DNA from: JAIOQJ01 sp963718635
Lineage (GTDB): Bacteria > Planctomycetota > Planctomycetia > Gemmatales > Gemmataceae
Length of the DNA: 64,000 bases
Reading direction: 5' to 3'
Assembly: GCA_963718635.1 (NCBI GenBank)
Contig: OY970367.1
Coordinates: forward strand, 3,844,001-3,908,000
Shown here: positions 16,150 through 24,694 of the stretch, piece after piece
Position numbering within the stretch: the stretch's first letter is position 1
Layout of the letters: the number at the start of each line of letters is the position of its first letter
The notes under the pieces: generated by a model
Told to the model about the DNA's origin: nothing
Databases searched by the model: none
Seen by the model: the letters and a program-made list of their open reading frames with translations, nothing else
Position numbers and translations under genes: made by a program

Positions 16150-17869
16150 CGCGGTTGATCTCTTTCAAAGTGCCAACGATGCTGGCGGCTACCCGCTAAC
16201 GTTCACGGCGGCGAATCTGCCGGCTGGTCTGAGCATTGATAGCGGCAGTGGGGAAGTTACCGGAACAATCACTGCTGGCGGCAATCTCACAACTACTATT
16301 ACTGCGAGTGACGGCCTAACCAGCGCCAGCACCACCTTTGCTTGGAATGTAAGCCCAATAACCGTCACTGCGATCAGCGATCAAGCTAACCTCGAAGGGG
16401 ATAGCGTATCGCTCCAAGTAACTGCCACGGAAGCCGGGGCAACGCTGTCTTACAGCGCTACCGGTCTACCATCCGGTGTCACCATCAGCAGCAGTACAGG
16501 CTTGATTTCCGGCACGGTGGCAACTGGTGATTCAGCGAACGGAGCTTACAGCATTGCGTTATCCGTGACAGACGGAACCAATACGACTAACACTAATTTC
16601 AATTGGGCAATCACGCACGGCAACAACACGGCCCCGACTTTGACCAATCCGGGCAACCAGACAAATGTTGTGGGTGACACCGTCAACTTGGCACTTTCGG
16701 CAAGCGATGCCAACGGCGACCCGTTGACATATAGCGTAGATGGCTTGCCGGACGGGCTCACCATCGATTCAAGTCTTGGAGTTATCTCCGGCACTATCGC
16801 GGAAGCCGCGCTGAATACAGCCGGCGCTTCGGCGACGATTACTGTAAATGATGGCAACGGTGGCGTGACAACGCAGACATTCTCTTGGATCGTCAATGAT
16901 TCAGCCATTTCTGTAAGCGGTGCCTCAGGTGTCGGCAGCATCGTCGCTAGGACTATTACTGCAACAGAGGGCGCGGATACAGGACCGATCACCATTGCCA
17001 CGTTTACCAACAGCGACCCGAATTGGACGCCAGAGGCTTTCTCCGCAACGGTCAATTGGGGCGACGGCACTGTTTCAGACAGCAGCGCAAGCATCGATGG
17101 CTCCAACGGACTATTCACTGTAACCGGCAATCACGCTTACGCTCATCCCGGCGACTTCAGCGCGACGATCACCGTCACAGACGGCAGCCAAACACTTGCA
17201 GGCTCGGCGACAGCTACTGTCACAGCCGCACCGTTGACCATTACCGGCGGCTTCCAACAGGGTGCAGTGGCGGGCACTTCGGTTACGGCAGATTGGGCTT
17301 CATTCATCGATAAGAACCCCAATGACGATCCAAGCACCTACGCAGCCAGCATCAATTGGGGCGATGGGTCTTCGGGCACCGGCACGGTAACCGGTTTCGG
17401 TGGCGCGTTCACTGTCGGCGGCAGCCATTCCTATGCTACTAAGGGCACCTATACCCTTTCCGTGACAGTCACCGATGCTGACGGTACACAGGCCACTACC
17501 AACAGCACGGCGGAAGTAGGCGATGCCTTTGCTGGTGTACCCGCGACGCTAGGCGTAGCTACCTTCAAGAGCAGCGCCCCGAATGCAACAGCAGGCCAAT
17601 TCGGCGTAAGCGTGAATTGGGGCGATGGCACCGCCATTGACTACAACGCGGCTGTTACCCAAAACAGCGATGGCTCATTCACCGTGACGGGTACGCATAG
17701 TTACGCAGTCGATAGCATCGACCTGGCCAACGAATCGTATACGGTGACAGTGACCATTACCGGGCCGCAGTACTCGACCAGCGTGACGACGACGAACGTA
17801 AAAGTCGTGCGGCCGGAAGCCACCGGCCTTGGCAATAACTTCAGTAGCGCAACCCGGCGTTGCGCTTAG
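16058..17869 (+). CDS. Giant surface protein, part 2 of 3 (putative Ig and PKD-like repeats)
   Basis: Continuation of the surface protein in another frame from about 16097. It opens with PAPSIDNPGDQTNAVGD, the start of a He_PIG domain like those in part 1. Three He_PIG units follow (NLPAGLSIDSGSGEVTGT, GLPSGVTISSSTGLISGTV, GLPDGLTIDSSLGVISGTI), then three PKD-like units, each with a WGDGT-type turn and a HSYA or HAYA motif (VNWGDGTVSDSS with NHAYAHPGDF; INWGDGSSGTG with SHSYATKGTY; VNWGDGTAIDYN with THSYAVDS). The frame stops at 17869 with the out-of-frame tail NNFSSATRRCA; the true sequence moves to part 3. No start codon is needed here, since the part belongs to one long gene. Confidence 0.85.
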   Translation: MQRRLSAWQSVTARPAPSIDNPGDQTNAVGDAVDLFQSANDAGGYPLTFTAANLPAGLSIDSGSGEVTGTITAGGNLTTTITASDGLTSASTTFAWNVSPITVTAISDQANLEGDSVSLQVTATEAGATLSYSATGLPSGVTISSSTGLISGTVATGDSANGAYSIALSVTDGTNTTNTNFNWAITHGNNTAPTLTNPGNQTNVVGDTVNLALSASDANGDPLTYSVDGLPDGLTIDSSLGVISGTIAEAALNTAGASATITVNDGNGGVTTQTFSWIVNDSAISVSGASGVGSIVARTITATEGADTGPITIATFTNSDPNWTPEAFSATVNWGDGTVSDSSASIDGSNGLFTVTGNHAYAHPGDFSATITVTDGSQTLAGSATATVTAAPLTITGGFQQGAVAGTSVTADWASFIDKNPNDDPSTYAASINWGDGSSGTGTVTGFGGAFTVGGSHSYATKGTYTLSVTVTDADGTQATTNSTAEVGDAFAGVPATLGVATFKSSAPNATAGQFGVSVNWGDGTAIDYNAAVTQNSDGSFTVTGTHSYAVDSIDLANESYTVTVTITGPQYSTSVTTTNVKVVRPEATGLGNNFSSATRRCA

Positions 17870-18950
17870 CAATGTGCTGGTGGCAACCTTCACTGAGCCT
17901 GACGCAAGTGACAGCAGCGCCGAGTACACCGCGACAATTAATTGGGGCGACGGAACTGAAAGCGCCGGTGCAGTGTACAAGGCCGGTGGCGTCTACAAAG
18001 TATTCGGCAGCCACGAATTCACAACAGCAGAAAACTTTGCCGCTCAAGTCACCATCGCGCAGGCATGGCAGGCCCAAACACCAGAAGTGGTTATCGGTCT
18101 TCTAATAAGTTCTCTAGGCGCTGGTGGGAAGAATGCGCCTCAGAACTCTGTCACGATCAATGTAGGCGACCCTTTTAACAACAACAACAAGGACTTGTTT
18201 TTTAAGCTATCAGTCTCGATCGACAATAACAAAATGAGTGTCAAGGTGTTGGAGCAACCTGGGATCCAGAACTTGATAGATGGCCAGTGGAATAAGAACA
18301 GAGCACCTGCAGACAAATACAAGTTGCCGTTCGACGCAATTGTGGCGGGGGCGCAGACTGGCAGCAACGAAGATTGGATGGACACTGACTCGCTGCAGGT
18401 TGCGACACGGTGGGCCAAGGGTGACAAGATGATGGCCCAAACCACCAACGCCGTAAAGCAAGGGGTTCGTGACACAGGCGCGGATTGGAGTTTTGATCAT
18501 GTCGCGTCACCTAATGAGACGGCAACGGTGTCTGACACAGTCGCTGACGGCCCCACGAAAATGAATATAGTTTTCGTATACACTGACGTCATTTGGGGTC
18601 CTCCGAGCGGAAGTACAGCGGCAGACTTAGGTCAAGACCTGCCGCTCATCATAGGATCTATTTCTGGAACCAAAAACGCCGACGGAACTTGGAAGTTACA
18701 AGTTTTGCCTGGCGATGTGACTAAACTCACAGGCGGCTACCCAAAGCCCCGTGTTTACTCCGAAATCATTGAAACTCTCGGCAAAACACTAGCGGTGCGC
18801 ACCGGGTACGAATTGGTCGCGAGGCCAACTGACCTCTTGCCGGGGAACGAGCAAAAGTCCAAGGTTGTTGAAGCATTAATTGAAGCCGCAGTGAAAAACA
18901 AAACAATCAACAGTACGTCCGATACGGGCTATGACATCAAAAGGGAATGA
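17829..18950 (+). CDS. Giant surface protein, part 3 of 3 (PKD-like unit and unique C-terminus)
   Basis: C-terminal part of the surface protein, in frame from about 17830-17866. It starts with QPGVALSNVLVATFTEPDAS and one more PKD-like unit (INWGDGTESAG, SHEFTTAENF). From about residue 80 the sequence changes character to a roughly 290-residue region without obvious repeats (NSVTINVGDPFNNNNKDLFF, ADKYKLPFDAIVAGAQTG), which I do not recognise. There is no sortase motif and no clear membrane helix at the end, so attachment must lie elsewhere, probably in the N-terminal region. Codon use appears a little less GC-rich than in parts 1 and 2. Confidence 0.78.
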   Translation: MAITSVAQPGVALSNVLVATFTEPDASDSSAEYTATINWGDGTESAGAVYKAGGVYKVFGSHEFTTAENFAAQVTIAQAWQAQTPEVVIGLLISSLGAGGKNAPQNSVTINVGDPFNNNNKDLFFKLSVSIDNNKMSVKVLEQPGIQNLIDGQWNKNRAPADKYKLPFDAIVAGAQTGSNEDWMDTDSLQVATRWAKGDKMMAQTTNAVKQGVRDTGADWSFDHVASPNETATVSDTVADGPTKMNIVFVYTDVIWGPPSGSTAADLGQDLPLIIGSISGTKNADGTWKLQVLPGDVTKLTGGYPKPRVYSEIIETLGKTLAVRTGYELVARPTDLLPGNEQKSKVVEALIEAAVKNKTINSTSDTGYDIKRE

Positions 18951-19132
18951 GCGGCTTATTGAATTGCTCCGGCTGCGCTCGAAACTAAGGCCTTGCAACG
19001 ATCCGAACGCGGTCAGAGCAGTTCGATGATGACCCGGTTCGTCCCTTGATCGGGCGAACAAGATAAATTTTGTCGCATCTATTATTCTGAGCACTTAGCC
19101 GCGTATAGGTTGGTCTGCAACAGGAAGCATTT

Positions 19133-20257
19133 ATGTACGGAAAATCCAAAACTCATTTCTGCCTTACAGTGTTGGTTGCGGTGACAATCTGGACTTCGGA
19201 CACGTTTGCTGGTGCAGAGTGCGACAAAGTTGCGGCTGAGCCTATCCCCCTGTTGATTGCCAAGGCTTGGCGCGACGCGAGCGCTAAAGTTGGCCGCACA
19301 TTGCACTGGGAAGGCGTCGCGAGGTATGACTGTGTTGGGCAAGTCATCCGTATTGACGAGGCGCCGCCCTTAGGCGAATTGCCTGCCTTCCAGTTTGGAG
19401 TTCAGAAATCGGCATCCAAAACTCTTCCGCCATGGCGGCGCGGCGTCCTGCAAGAACTACCTGATCCCGGCGTTCCCTTTGCGCTCGATCTTTCTCAAAC
19501 GGCAGTGGACGACGAAGGCCTCAAGGAGCTAGTCCATTTCAAAAGCATGCAAATGCTACTCCTAGGACTGACGCGAATATCGGACGCCGGAATAAAGGAA
19601 ATTGCGGCTCTCCCGAATTTGCAATCGATTAGCCTGAGTAACGCGAATGTAACCGACGAAGGAGTAAAGGAATTAGTTGCGCTGACAAATCTGCGCCATT
19701 TGAATCTCTATAACGCTAACGTGACGGATGCTGGTATCGAACACTTAGCCAAGCTGAAGAATCTGCAATGCGTTAATTTGGCGGGGACTAAAATCACTGA
19801 CGCGGCAATCAACAAGTTGGCCGAGCTGAAAAAACTTAAGCTTCTAGCAATCGGCGGCGACGGGACGCAAAAGAGGAGTGCGCTGACCGGTGCGGGACTT
19901 AAGAATCTGGCCGGTTTGACGAATCTGCAATCCCTCAACCTCAATTATAGCAAGGTGACGGACGCCGGCCTTGAAGAATTGACGGAGCTGAAGGGCTTGC
20001 TCGATTTGAGCCTTCAGTATACCGATATCACTGACGTTGGACTCAAGGAGTTAAGAGGCCACAGGAGTTTGCGATTTCTCGATCTAAGCCATACGAAAAT
20101 CACTGACGCGGGGCTAAAGCATTTGGCCGAGATGAAGAGCTTGCGAAAGCTGTCGGTTGTCTCATTAGACGTTACAAAAGCCGGTGCTACCGCACTTCAA
20201 CGGGAACTGCCGAATTGTCAAATTCTCCAGGGGTTTATGACGGAGAAGCGTCGTTAA
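19133..20257 (+). CDS. Exported leucine-rich-repeat protein
   Basis: A 374-residue exported protein. The N-terminal hydrophobic stretch (FCLTVLVAVTIWTSDTFAGAE) is a signal peptide. From about residue 115 a solenoid of some ten leucine-rich repeats of 23-25 residues follows, each with the phrase T(D/A)AG-L-LA-L-L-L-L, for example ITDAGIKEIAALPNLQSISL and KITDAGLKHLAEMKSLRKLS. This is the cysteine-free repeat type common in planctomycetes; the partner is presumably a protein or glycan at the envelope. AGGAAGC lies about five bases before the ATG. The gene ends 60 bases before the IS4 element. A shorter relative with the same repeat type lies at 24695-25261. Confidence 0.85.
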   Translation: MYGKSKTHFCLTVLVAVTIWTSDTFAGAECDKVAAEPIPLLIAKAWRDASAKVGRTLHWEGVARYDCVGQVIRIDEAPPLGELPAFQFGVQKSASKTLPPWRRGVLQELPDPGVPFALDLSQTAVDDEGLKELVHFKSMQMLLLGLTRISDAGIKEIAALPNLQSISLSNANVTDEGVKELVALTNLRHLNLYNANVTDAGIEHLAKLKNLQCVNLAGTKITDAAINKLAELKKLKLLAIGGDGTQKRSALTGAGLKNLAGLTNLQSLNLNYSKVTDAGLEELTELKGLLDLSLQYTDITDVGLKELRGHRSLRFLDLSHTKITDAGLKHLAEMKSLRKLSVVSLDVTKAGATALQRELPNCQILQGFMTEKRR

Positions 20258-20306
20258 GCGAAACAAAAAGGAGCCAGGAAAAGGCCAAGAAAAAGGGAAG
20301 AAAAAG

Positions 20307-20318
20307 GGGTCGGGAGTG
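20307..20318 (+). repeat. Target site duplication of the IS4-family element, left copy
   Basis: GGGTCGGGAGTG directly before the left inverted repeat; the identical right copy is at 22166-22177. Confidence 0.92.
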
Positions 20319-22165
20319 GAATGGCACTTCCAACACATTCGGCATGCGCACCTTCCACGGGTCGCTCATCCTGAGCGTATTTTACGCGGCCTGAAAGTGT
20401 TAGGCCGCGATTTTTCCAGATGGGCTTGAAACAGCGGCGGACCTTCCTTATCCTGTCGATGTTTCCGGACCTTCCTTGTCCCCGTGACATTCGCAATTCT
20501 GCGACGGACAAGGAAGGTCTCTTCATGCCATTCTATATTCCTCGTGGCTTAGGCTCGCGCTTTAAAACACTTTTGCGTGCCCACGCTCAAGACGGCGGTC
20601 TTCCGTTTGCGTCGGCCTTGACCGAGCAGCAAATCGAGCAGGCGGCTGTTGCGGAGAATCTCCGCTTCGGCGCCGATGATGATTGCGTCTATACCCCGGC
20701 GGTGACGATCTGGGCTTTCATCGGCCAATATCTTTCGGACACTCCCACCTGCGTTATCGCCGTCGCGCGCGTCGTGGTGCTCATGGTGGCGATGGGCCGC
20801 GAACCTTGCTCGGCGGCGACTGGCGCCTACTGTAAGGCACGCGCGAAACTACCGGAAGGGTTTCTTCATCGCCTGACGTCTCAGGTCGGCAAAGGCGTGG
20901 AAGACGAGGCCCCCGATTCGTGGCGTTGGCGCAACCGCCGAACGTTGCTCGTCGATGGCTTCGAGACCGTCCTCGACGACACCGAAGCCAATCAAAGTGA
21001 ATACCCGCAACCGACTTCGCAGCTGCCGGGACTTGGCTTCCCGATGGTTCGCATCGTGGTCTTGCTGGCCTTCGCCACCGCTGTGGTTATCGATGCGGCC
21101 ATGGGTCCGTACGCGGGCAAAGAATCGGGCGAGACCGCGCTGTTCCGTCAGTTGTTCGACCAACTGCGACAAGGCGACATCGTGGTCGCCGATCGCTACT
21201 ACTGCTCCTATTTCATGATTGCGCTGCTGCAAAAACAGGGCGTAGACGTGGCTTTTCGCTTGCATCAACAACGCGGGTACGACTTCCGCCGTGGCGAACG
21301 GCTGGGGCGTGGCGATCACATTGTCGCCTGGCATCGGCCGCAACGTCCCGACTGGATGGACGAGGCGACCTATGCCTCCATTCCCGAAACCATCCGCATT
21401 CGCGAAACGCGTTTCGCGGTCGATGAGCCGGGCTATCGCAGCAAGGAAATTATTGTTGCGACCACACTGTTAGACCACGAAGAATACTCACAGTCAGACA
21501 TCGCGGATCTCTATCATCAGAGGTGGCACGCGGAACTCGATATCCGTTCGATCAAAACGACGCTCGGCATGGAGATGATTCATTGCAAGACGCCGGCGAT
21601 GTCGCGCAAGGCGATATGGGCGCACTTGCTCGGCTACAATCTGGTGCGCAAGATTGCCGCTCAAGCGGCCGTGAACAAAGGCTTAGAGCCAAGGCAAATC
21701 AGCTTTGCCGGCGTGCTGCAAACCCTCGAAGCATTTCGTGATTTGCTGATTGCCGGCGCCGACGAGCAAATGAGTTTCGTGTATCAAGTCCTGTTCAATT
21801 CCATCGCCGCCCATACCGTTGGCAATCGCCCAGGCCGGATCGAACCACGCCGGATCAAACGCCGCCGCGATCGCTATAAGCACATGGGCAAGCCCCGCGC
21901 TCAAGCTCGCCAAGCCGCCATGAACGGCCAGCACTAACAGACCCGTGAACGACTACAGCAAACTCAAAGGAGAAAAATAGAGTCGATTTCAACACTAAAT
22001 GCTTCACGCTCAATCGGGGCGTCACGCCCCCGGTCCGCGCCAAACATCTCGGGCTTCACTTTCCCCCCCACGAGCCGGCAACCAGCAATGATCAATGAAA
22101 TGCCAACAATCTTCCAAAATGCCAACCTTTTGCTATCAAAGCACTTACGCTAGGAAGTGCCATTC
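20319..22165 (+). mobile_element. Complete IS4-family insertion sequence
   Basis: A 1,847-base element with a single transposase gene. The perfect 13-base inverted repeat GAATGGCACTTCC is at 20319-20331 and, reversed, at 22153-22165. Outside it, the 12-base target duplication GGGTCGGGAGTG is present at 20307-20318 and 22166-22177. Duplications of this size are known for IS4-type elements. Intact ends, an exact duplication and an open transposase frame indicate recent insertion. It landed between the leucine-rich-repeat gene and an older transposase remnant. Confidence 0.95.
20525..21937 (+). CDS. IS4 family transposase
   Basis: A 470-residue DDE transposase of the IS4 family. The catalytic Asp residues lie in LLVDGFETVLDD (near residue 145) and GDIVVADRYYCSYFMI (near 225). 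The family Y-x2-R-x3-E-x6-K motif is complete in YHQRWHAELDIRSIKTTLG, near residue 340. An N-terminal IS4 domain (TPAVTIWAFIGQYLSDTPTC, ATGAYCKARAKLP) precedes the catalytic core. The start at 20525 (MPFYIPRGLG) is preferred because AAGGAAGG lies eight bases upstream; the open frame extends further toward the left end without a good initiation site. The frame is uninterrupted and sits inside a complete element. Confidence 0.95.
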   Translation: MPFYIPRGLGSRFKTLLRAHAQDGGLPFASALTEQQIEQAAVAENLRFGADDDCVYTPAVTIWAFIGQYLSDTPTCVIAVARVVVLMVAMGREPCSAATGAYCKARAKLPEGFLHRLTSQVGKGVEDEAPDSWRWRNRRTLLVDGFETVLDDTEANQSEYPQPTSQLPGLGFPMVRIVVLLAFATAVVIDAAMGPYAGKESGETALFRQLFDQLRQGDIVVADRYYCSYFMIALLQKQGVDVAFRLHQQRGYDFRRGERLGRGDHIVAWHRPQRPDWMDEATYASIPETIRIRETRFAVDEPGYRSKEIIVATTLLDHEEYSQSDIADLYHQRWHAELDIRSIKTTLGMEMIHCKTPAMSRKAIWAHLLGYNLVRKIAAQAAVNKGLEPRQISFAGVLQTLEAFRDLLIAGADEQMSFVYQVLFNSIAAHTVGNRPGRIEPRRIKRRRDRYKHMGKPRAQARQAAMNGQH

Positions 22166-22201
22166 GGGTCGGGAGTGCTCTGTAGAAAACCTATAGAAAC
22201 T

Positions 22202-22507
22202 CTAACAGAGCATAATATTGAAGGTGATAGCCATTAATATTAGTTCGCGACATTGACTCCAATAGTTTCGTCCGTGTACCGCTGAGCCCAAGCGGCGTTT
22301 GAACATCGAAAAACCGCACTCCGCTTGCCAACGCTGACCGTAACTGCCGTAGTGTTTGTTCAAACGCTGCTTCATCTGGCGTCGATAACGTCCGCTCGGC
22401 AGTTTTTGGGTGGGCCGACCGGCAGTGGCGGGAATGAAGGATCGCACGCCGCGTTTGTCGCGAGCGTGGCAGTGGTTGGGCTCGGAATCGTAACCGGGGG
22501 GGAGAAA
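22202..22507 (-). pseudogene. Remnant of a DDE transposase C-terminus (IS5/ISL2-like)
   Basis: On the minus strand the frame from about 22507 to the stop at 22202 reads GYDSEPNHCHARDKRGVRSF, then RYRRQMKQRLNKHYGSYGQR, WQAECGFSMFKRRLGS and NYWSQCRELILMAITFNI. This is the end of a DDE transposase: the Glu in QAECGFSMFKRR is the last catalytic residue, followed by the Arg/Lys-rich segment. The N-terminal two thirds are missing and no start is available, so it is a decayed element. It lies 25 bases outside the right target duplication of the IS4 element, so transposons have accumulated at this spot more than once. Confidence 0.75.
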
Positions 22508-22647
22508 AGGGGACAGCGTTGATTTTCGCCGGAAACGAAGCCCAAAAATCTACGCTGTCGCTTTTCTTTGCCCCCAGTCTGAAACACTTTATTGACCAGC
22601 TCGACGCTTTGAGGGCGCGACAGGAGTAAGAAAGCAAGGTCGGTTCT

Positions 22648-22881
22648 TCACGCCGCGGCATACGAAAACTCAAACACAGGCGTCTCCAGAACGCGGTTTG
22701 GCTTTTGCTGGCTCCAGGCAATTTCGTGTAAGCGCTCGACGGTTCCTGGAGAAAAGAAACGTTCTCCCGTTCGTTGTGAAACCCGGGCAAGCACGTGTTC
22801 AATGACGAAGAATCGGCCGTTCACTTCCAGCGAATAGGTGACATTTTCTTCGAGAAGCGTTTCTTCTGGTTCGGTCGGCAT
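22648..22881 (-). CDS. Small MqsA/YgiT-like protein without the zinc-binding part
   Basis: A 77-residue protein. The middle, TYSLEVNGRFFVIEHVLARV, then SQRTGERFFSPGTVERLHEI, matches the pattern of YgiT/MqsA antitoxins (beta strands, then GE-x-(Y/F)F-x-P-x-x-V-x-x-(L/I)), but the CxxC pair that binds zinc in those proteins is replaced (SQRTGE instead of C-x-x-CGE). GGGGAG lies eight bases before the ATG. In the usual arrangement a toxin gene (DUF4258 or MqsR) is adjacent; none is visible here, and the downstream neighbour is a transposase remnant, so it could be the survivor of a broken toxin-antitoxin pair. The assignment rests on pattern only. Confidence 0.6.
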   Translation of the reverse strand: MPTEPEETLLEENVTYSLEVNGRFFVIEHVLARVSQRTGERFFSPGTVERLHEIAWSQQKPNRVLETPVFEFSYAAA

Positions 22882-22980
22882 TCTAGAATCTCCCCAATTC
22901 GAAATAAGTCGAACGGCCCGTCTGCGATGGTAAGGATACCAGATTATCGAAAATCCTGATCTGCTCCATTAAATTCGCGG

Positions 22981-23130
22981 CACCCCGCTTGCCGGGGTGG
23001 AGCGCAAGTTCGTAACCAGCGTTCTGAGTATGAACCTGCGCTCCACCCCGGCAAGCGGGGTGGGGGCGTCTCCTTTTTTGCAGACGCCGGCTAGCGACGA
23101 ACCGGCGCTCCACCCCGGCAAGCGGGGTGG
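22981..23130. repeat. GCTCCACCCCGGCAAGCGGGGTG repeat cluster
   Basis: Three copies of a 24-25 base hairpin with CACCCCGCTTGCCGGGGTG symmetry: 22981-23004 in one direction, 23039-23063 and 23106-23130 in the other. Between the last two is a second hairpin with GGCGTCT and AGACGCC arms around 23066-23088. The cluster fills the spacer upstream of thyA. Nothing else is recognised between 22882 and 23287. Confidence 0.8.
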
Positions 23131-23287
23131 CGGCGAAACACAATGAGGGAGTGGATTAATCCCGATTCCTAATAGGCCGGTGGCCTGAAGCCAGATGAGG
23201 ACGCAGCAAGCCAGAACAATACAACAGAGAACACCCGAAAAAACGCATGGCGATGGTGTGCAATTGCACCGAAATTAAGGTTCTCTC

Positions 23288-24121
23288 GTGAAACAATACC
23301 TCGACCTCCTGACTTACGTCCGCGAGCACGGCAAGCGCAAGCCGCAGCGCGCGAGGCTATCCGATGGTACCCGGCCGGAGGTGCTGAGCGTTTTTGGTTA
23401 TCAGTTTCGGCTCGATTTGAACGAAGGTTTCCCGCTCGTTACCACCAAGAAAGTGCCGTGGGGCGCTGTTGTCCACGAGTTGCTATGGTTCCTATCGGGC
23501 GCCACAAATACTCAATATTTGCGCGACAACAAAGTAACCATCTGGGATGAATGGGCCGACGCCAACGGCGAGCTTGGACCTGTCTACGGCAAACAGTGGC
23601 GGCGTTGGCAGGGCGCCGATGGCGGGGCTGTCGATCAGATTGCCAATATCGTTGCGGGCATCCGGAAAGTGATAGCCGACCCGAACGCCAGCGAAGCACG
23701 GCGTCTGTTGCTTTCCGCCTGGAATCCGGGAGACATGCCCGATCCGAAAGTGCCGACCGGTTGCCATACGTTTGCCCAATTCAATGTCACCGATGGCTTG
23801 CTGTCGTGTCAGATGTACCAGCGTTCCGCCGATCTCTTTCTCGGCGTGCCCTTCAACATTGCTTCCTATGCATTGCTGACGCATCTGTTGGCGAAAGTCA
23901 CAGGACTCGGCGTCGGCGAATATATTCACACTTTCGGCGATGTCCATATTTATGAAAATCATTTTGTCCAAGTCGATGAGCAGTTGAAACGGCAGCCAAG
24001 GCCCTTGCCCGTTCTGGATCTCGATAATGGCATCACTTCGTTGGACGGCATCCGCTTCGATCAAATAAAGCTGAAGAATTATTTCCCGCATCCGCCGCTG
24101 CGAGGCGAAGTAGCGGTATGA
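23288..24121 (+). CDS. thyA: Thymidylate synthase
   Basis: Converts dUMP and methylene-tetrahydrofolate to dTMP and dihydrofolate in the cytoplasm. It begins MKQYLDLLTYVREHGKRKP and continues with GYQFRLDLNEGFPLVTTKKVPW, ELLWFLSGATNTQYL and GPVYGKQWRRW. The catalytic cysteine is in PTGCHTFAQF near residue 156, followed by LSCQMYQRSADLFLGVPFNI, which binds nucleotide and phosphate, and HTFGDVHIYENH. The start codon is GTG at 23288 with AAGG seven bases upstream. Length 277, slightly above the usual 264 because of a small insertion after the Trp-Arg-Arg-Trp segment. It overlaps folA by four bases (ATGA), so the two are translationally coupled. Confidence 0.97.
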   Translation: MKQYLDLLTYVREHGKRKPQRARLSDGTRPEVLSVFGYQFRLDLNEGFPLVTTKKVPWGAVVHELLWFLSGATNTQYLRDNKVTIWDEWADANGELGPVYGKQWRRWQGADGGAVDQIANIVAGIRKVIADPNASEARRLLLSAWNPGDMPDPKVPTGCHTFAQFNVTDGLLSCQMYQRSADLFLGVPFNIASYALLTHLLAKVTGLGVGEYIHTFGDVHIYENHFVQVDEQLKRQPRPLPVLDLDNGITSLDGIRFDQIKLKNYFPHPPLRGEVAV

Positions 24122-24651
24122 GTACGATTTCGTTGATCGTCGCCATGGATAGAAATCGCCTCATTGGCAACGAAACAGGCTTGCCTTGGCGCTTGCCGGC
24201 GGACTTACGCCGCTTCCGAAAGTTGACGACCGGCAAGCCCATCATCATGGGCCGAAAAACGTTTGAACATATCGGCGGGCCGCTTAAAGATCGGCTGAAT
24301 ATCGTCCTCACCCGGCAAACCGATTTTACTTATCCGGGCGTTGTCGTCGTACATTCCATTGAGGAAGCCTTTCACCATGCGCAGCAAGAATTGCCGCAAT
24401 GGGGCGGCGATGAAATTATGATAATTGGCGGCGCTGAGGTTTATCGGCAGGCGCTGCCGATAGCGCAGCGAGTTTATCTGACGGTCGTCGAGGGCGAATT
24501 TGTTGGGAACGCGTGGTTTCCCGAGACACAAGTGTTTCAGGCGCGTGTCGTGCATGAAGAATCAATAATTGCCGACGAGAAAAATTTGCACTCGCATCGG
24601 TTTTTGGTATTGGAGCGCGATGAGGCAGGGGTTGATATGTTTTCTTTGTAG
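24118..24651 (+). CDS. folA: Dihydrofolate reductase
   Basis: Reduces dihydrofolate to tetrahydrofolate with NADPH, recycling the product of the upstream thymidylate synthase. Signatures: SLIVAMDRNRLIGNETGLPW, with the substrate-site segment LPWRLPADLRRF, then KPIIMGRKTFEHIG, RLNIVLTRQ and MIIGGAEVYRQALPIAQRVYLT. The acidic active-site residue is the Asp in PADLRRF. Length 177, a little longer than the common 160. Its ATG overlaps the thyA stop. The stop codon (24649-24651) lies inside a long perfect hairpin that also closes the converging gene at 24695. Confidence 0.96.
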   Translation: MSTISLIVAMDRNRLIGNETGLPWRLPADLRRFRKLTTGKPIIMGRKTFEHIGGPLKDRLNIVLTRQTDFTYPGVVVVHSIEEAFHHAQQELPQWGGDEIMIIGGAEVYRQALPIAQRVYLTVVEGEFVGNAWFPETQVFQARVVHEESIIADEKNLHSHRFLVLERDEAGVDMFSL

Positions 24652-24686
24652 GGTGGGTTTCGCAAAGCCTTCACCCACCCTACAAA
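24645..24686. terminator. Bidirectional terminator-like hairpin (TGTAGGGTGGGT repeat, copy 3)
   Basis: The arm TTTGTAGGGTGGGT at 24645-24658 is perfectly complementary to ACCCACCCTACAAA at 24673-24686, with a 14-base loop TTCGCAAAGCCTTC. The folA stop codon is inside the left arm and the stop of the converging leucine-rich-repeat gene is about nine bases past the right arm. A dispersed repeat thus appears to serve as shared terminator. Related copies: 4204-4235 and 10935-10965. Confidence 0.75.
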
Positions 24687-24694
24687 GAGCGTTG

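Noticed and set aside
22883..23143. Minus-strand frame of 86 codons upstream of the MqsA/YgiT-like gene, considered as a toxin partner
   Set aside because: Most of it is the GCTCCACCCCGG repeat cluster translated; no toxin motif.
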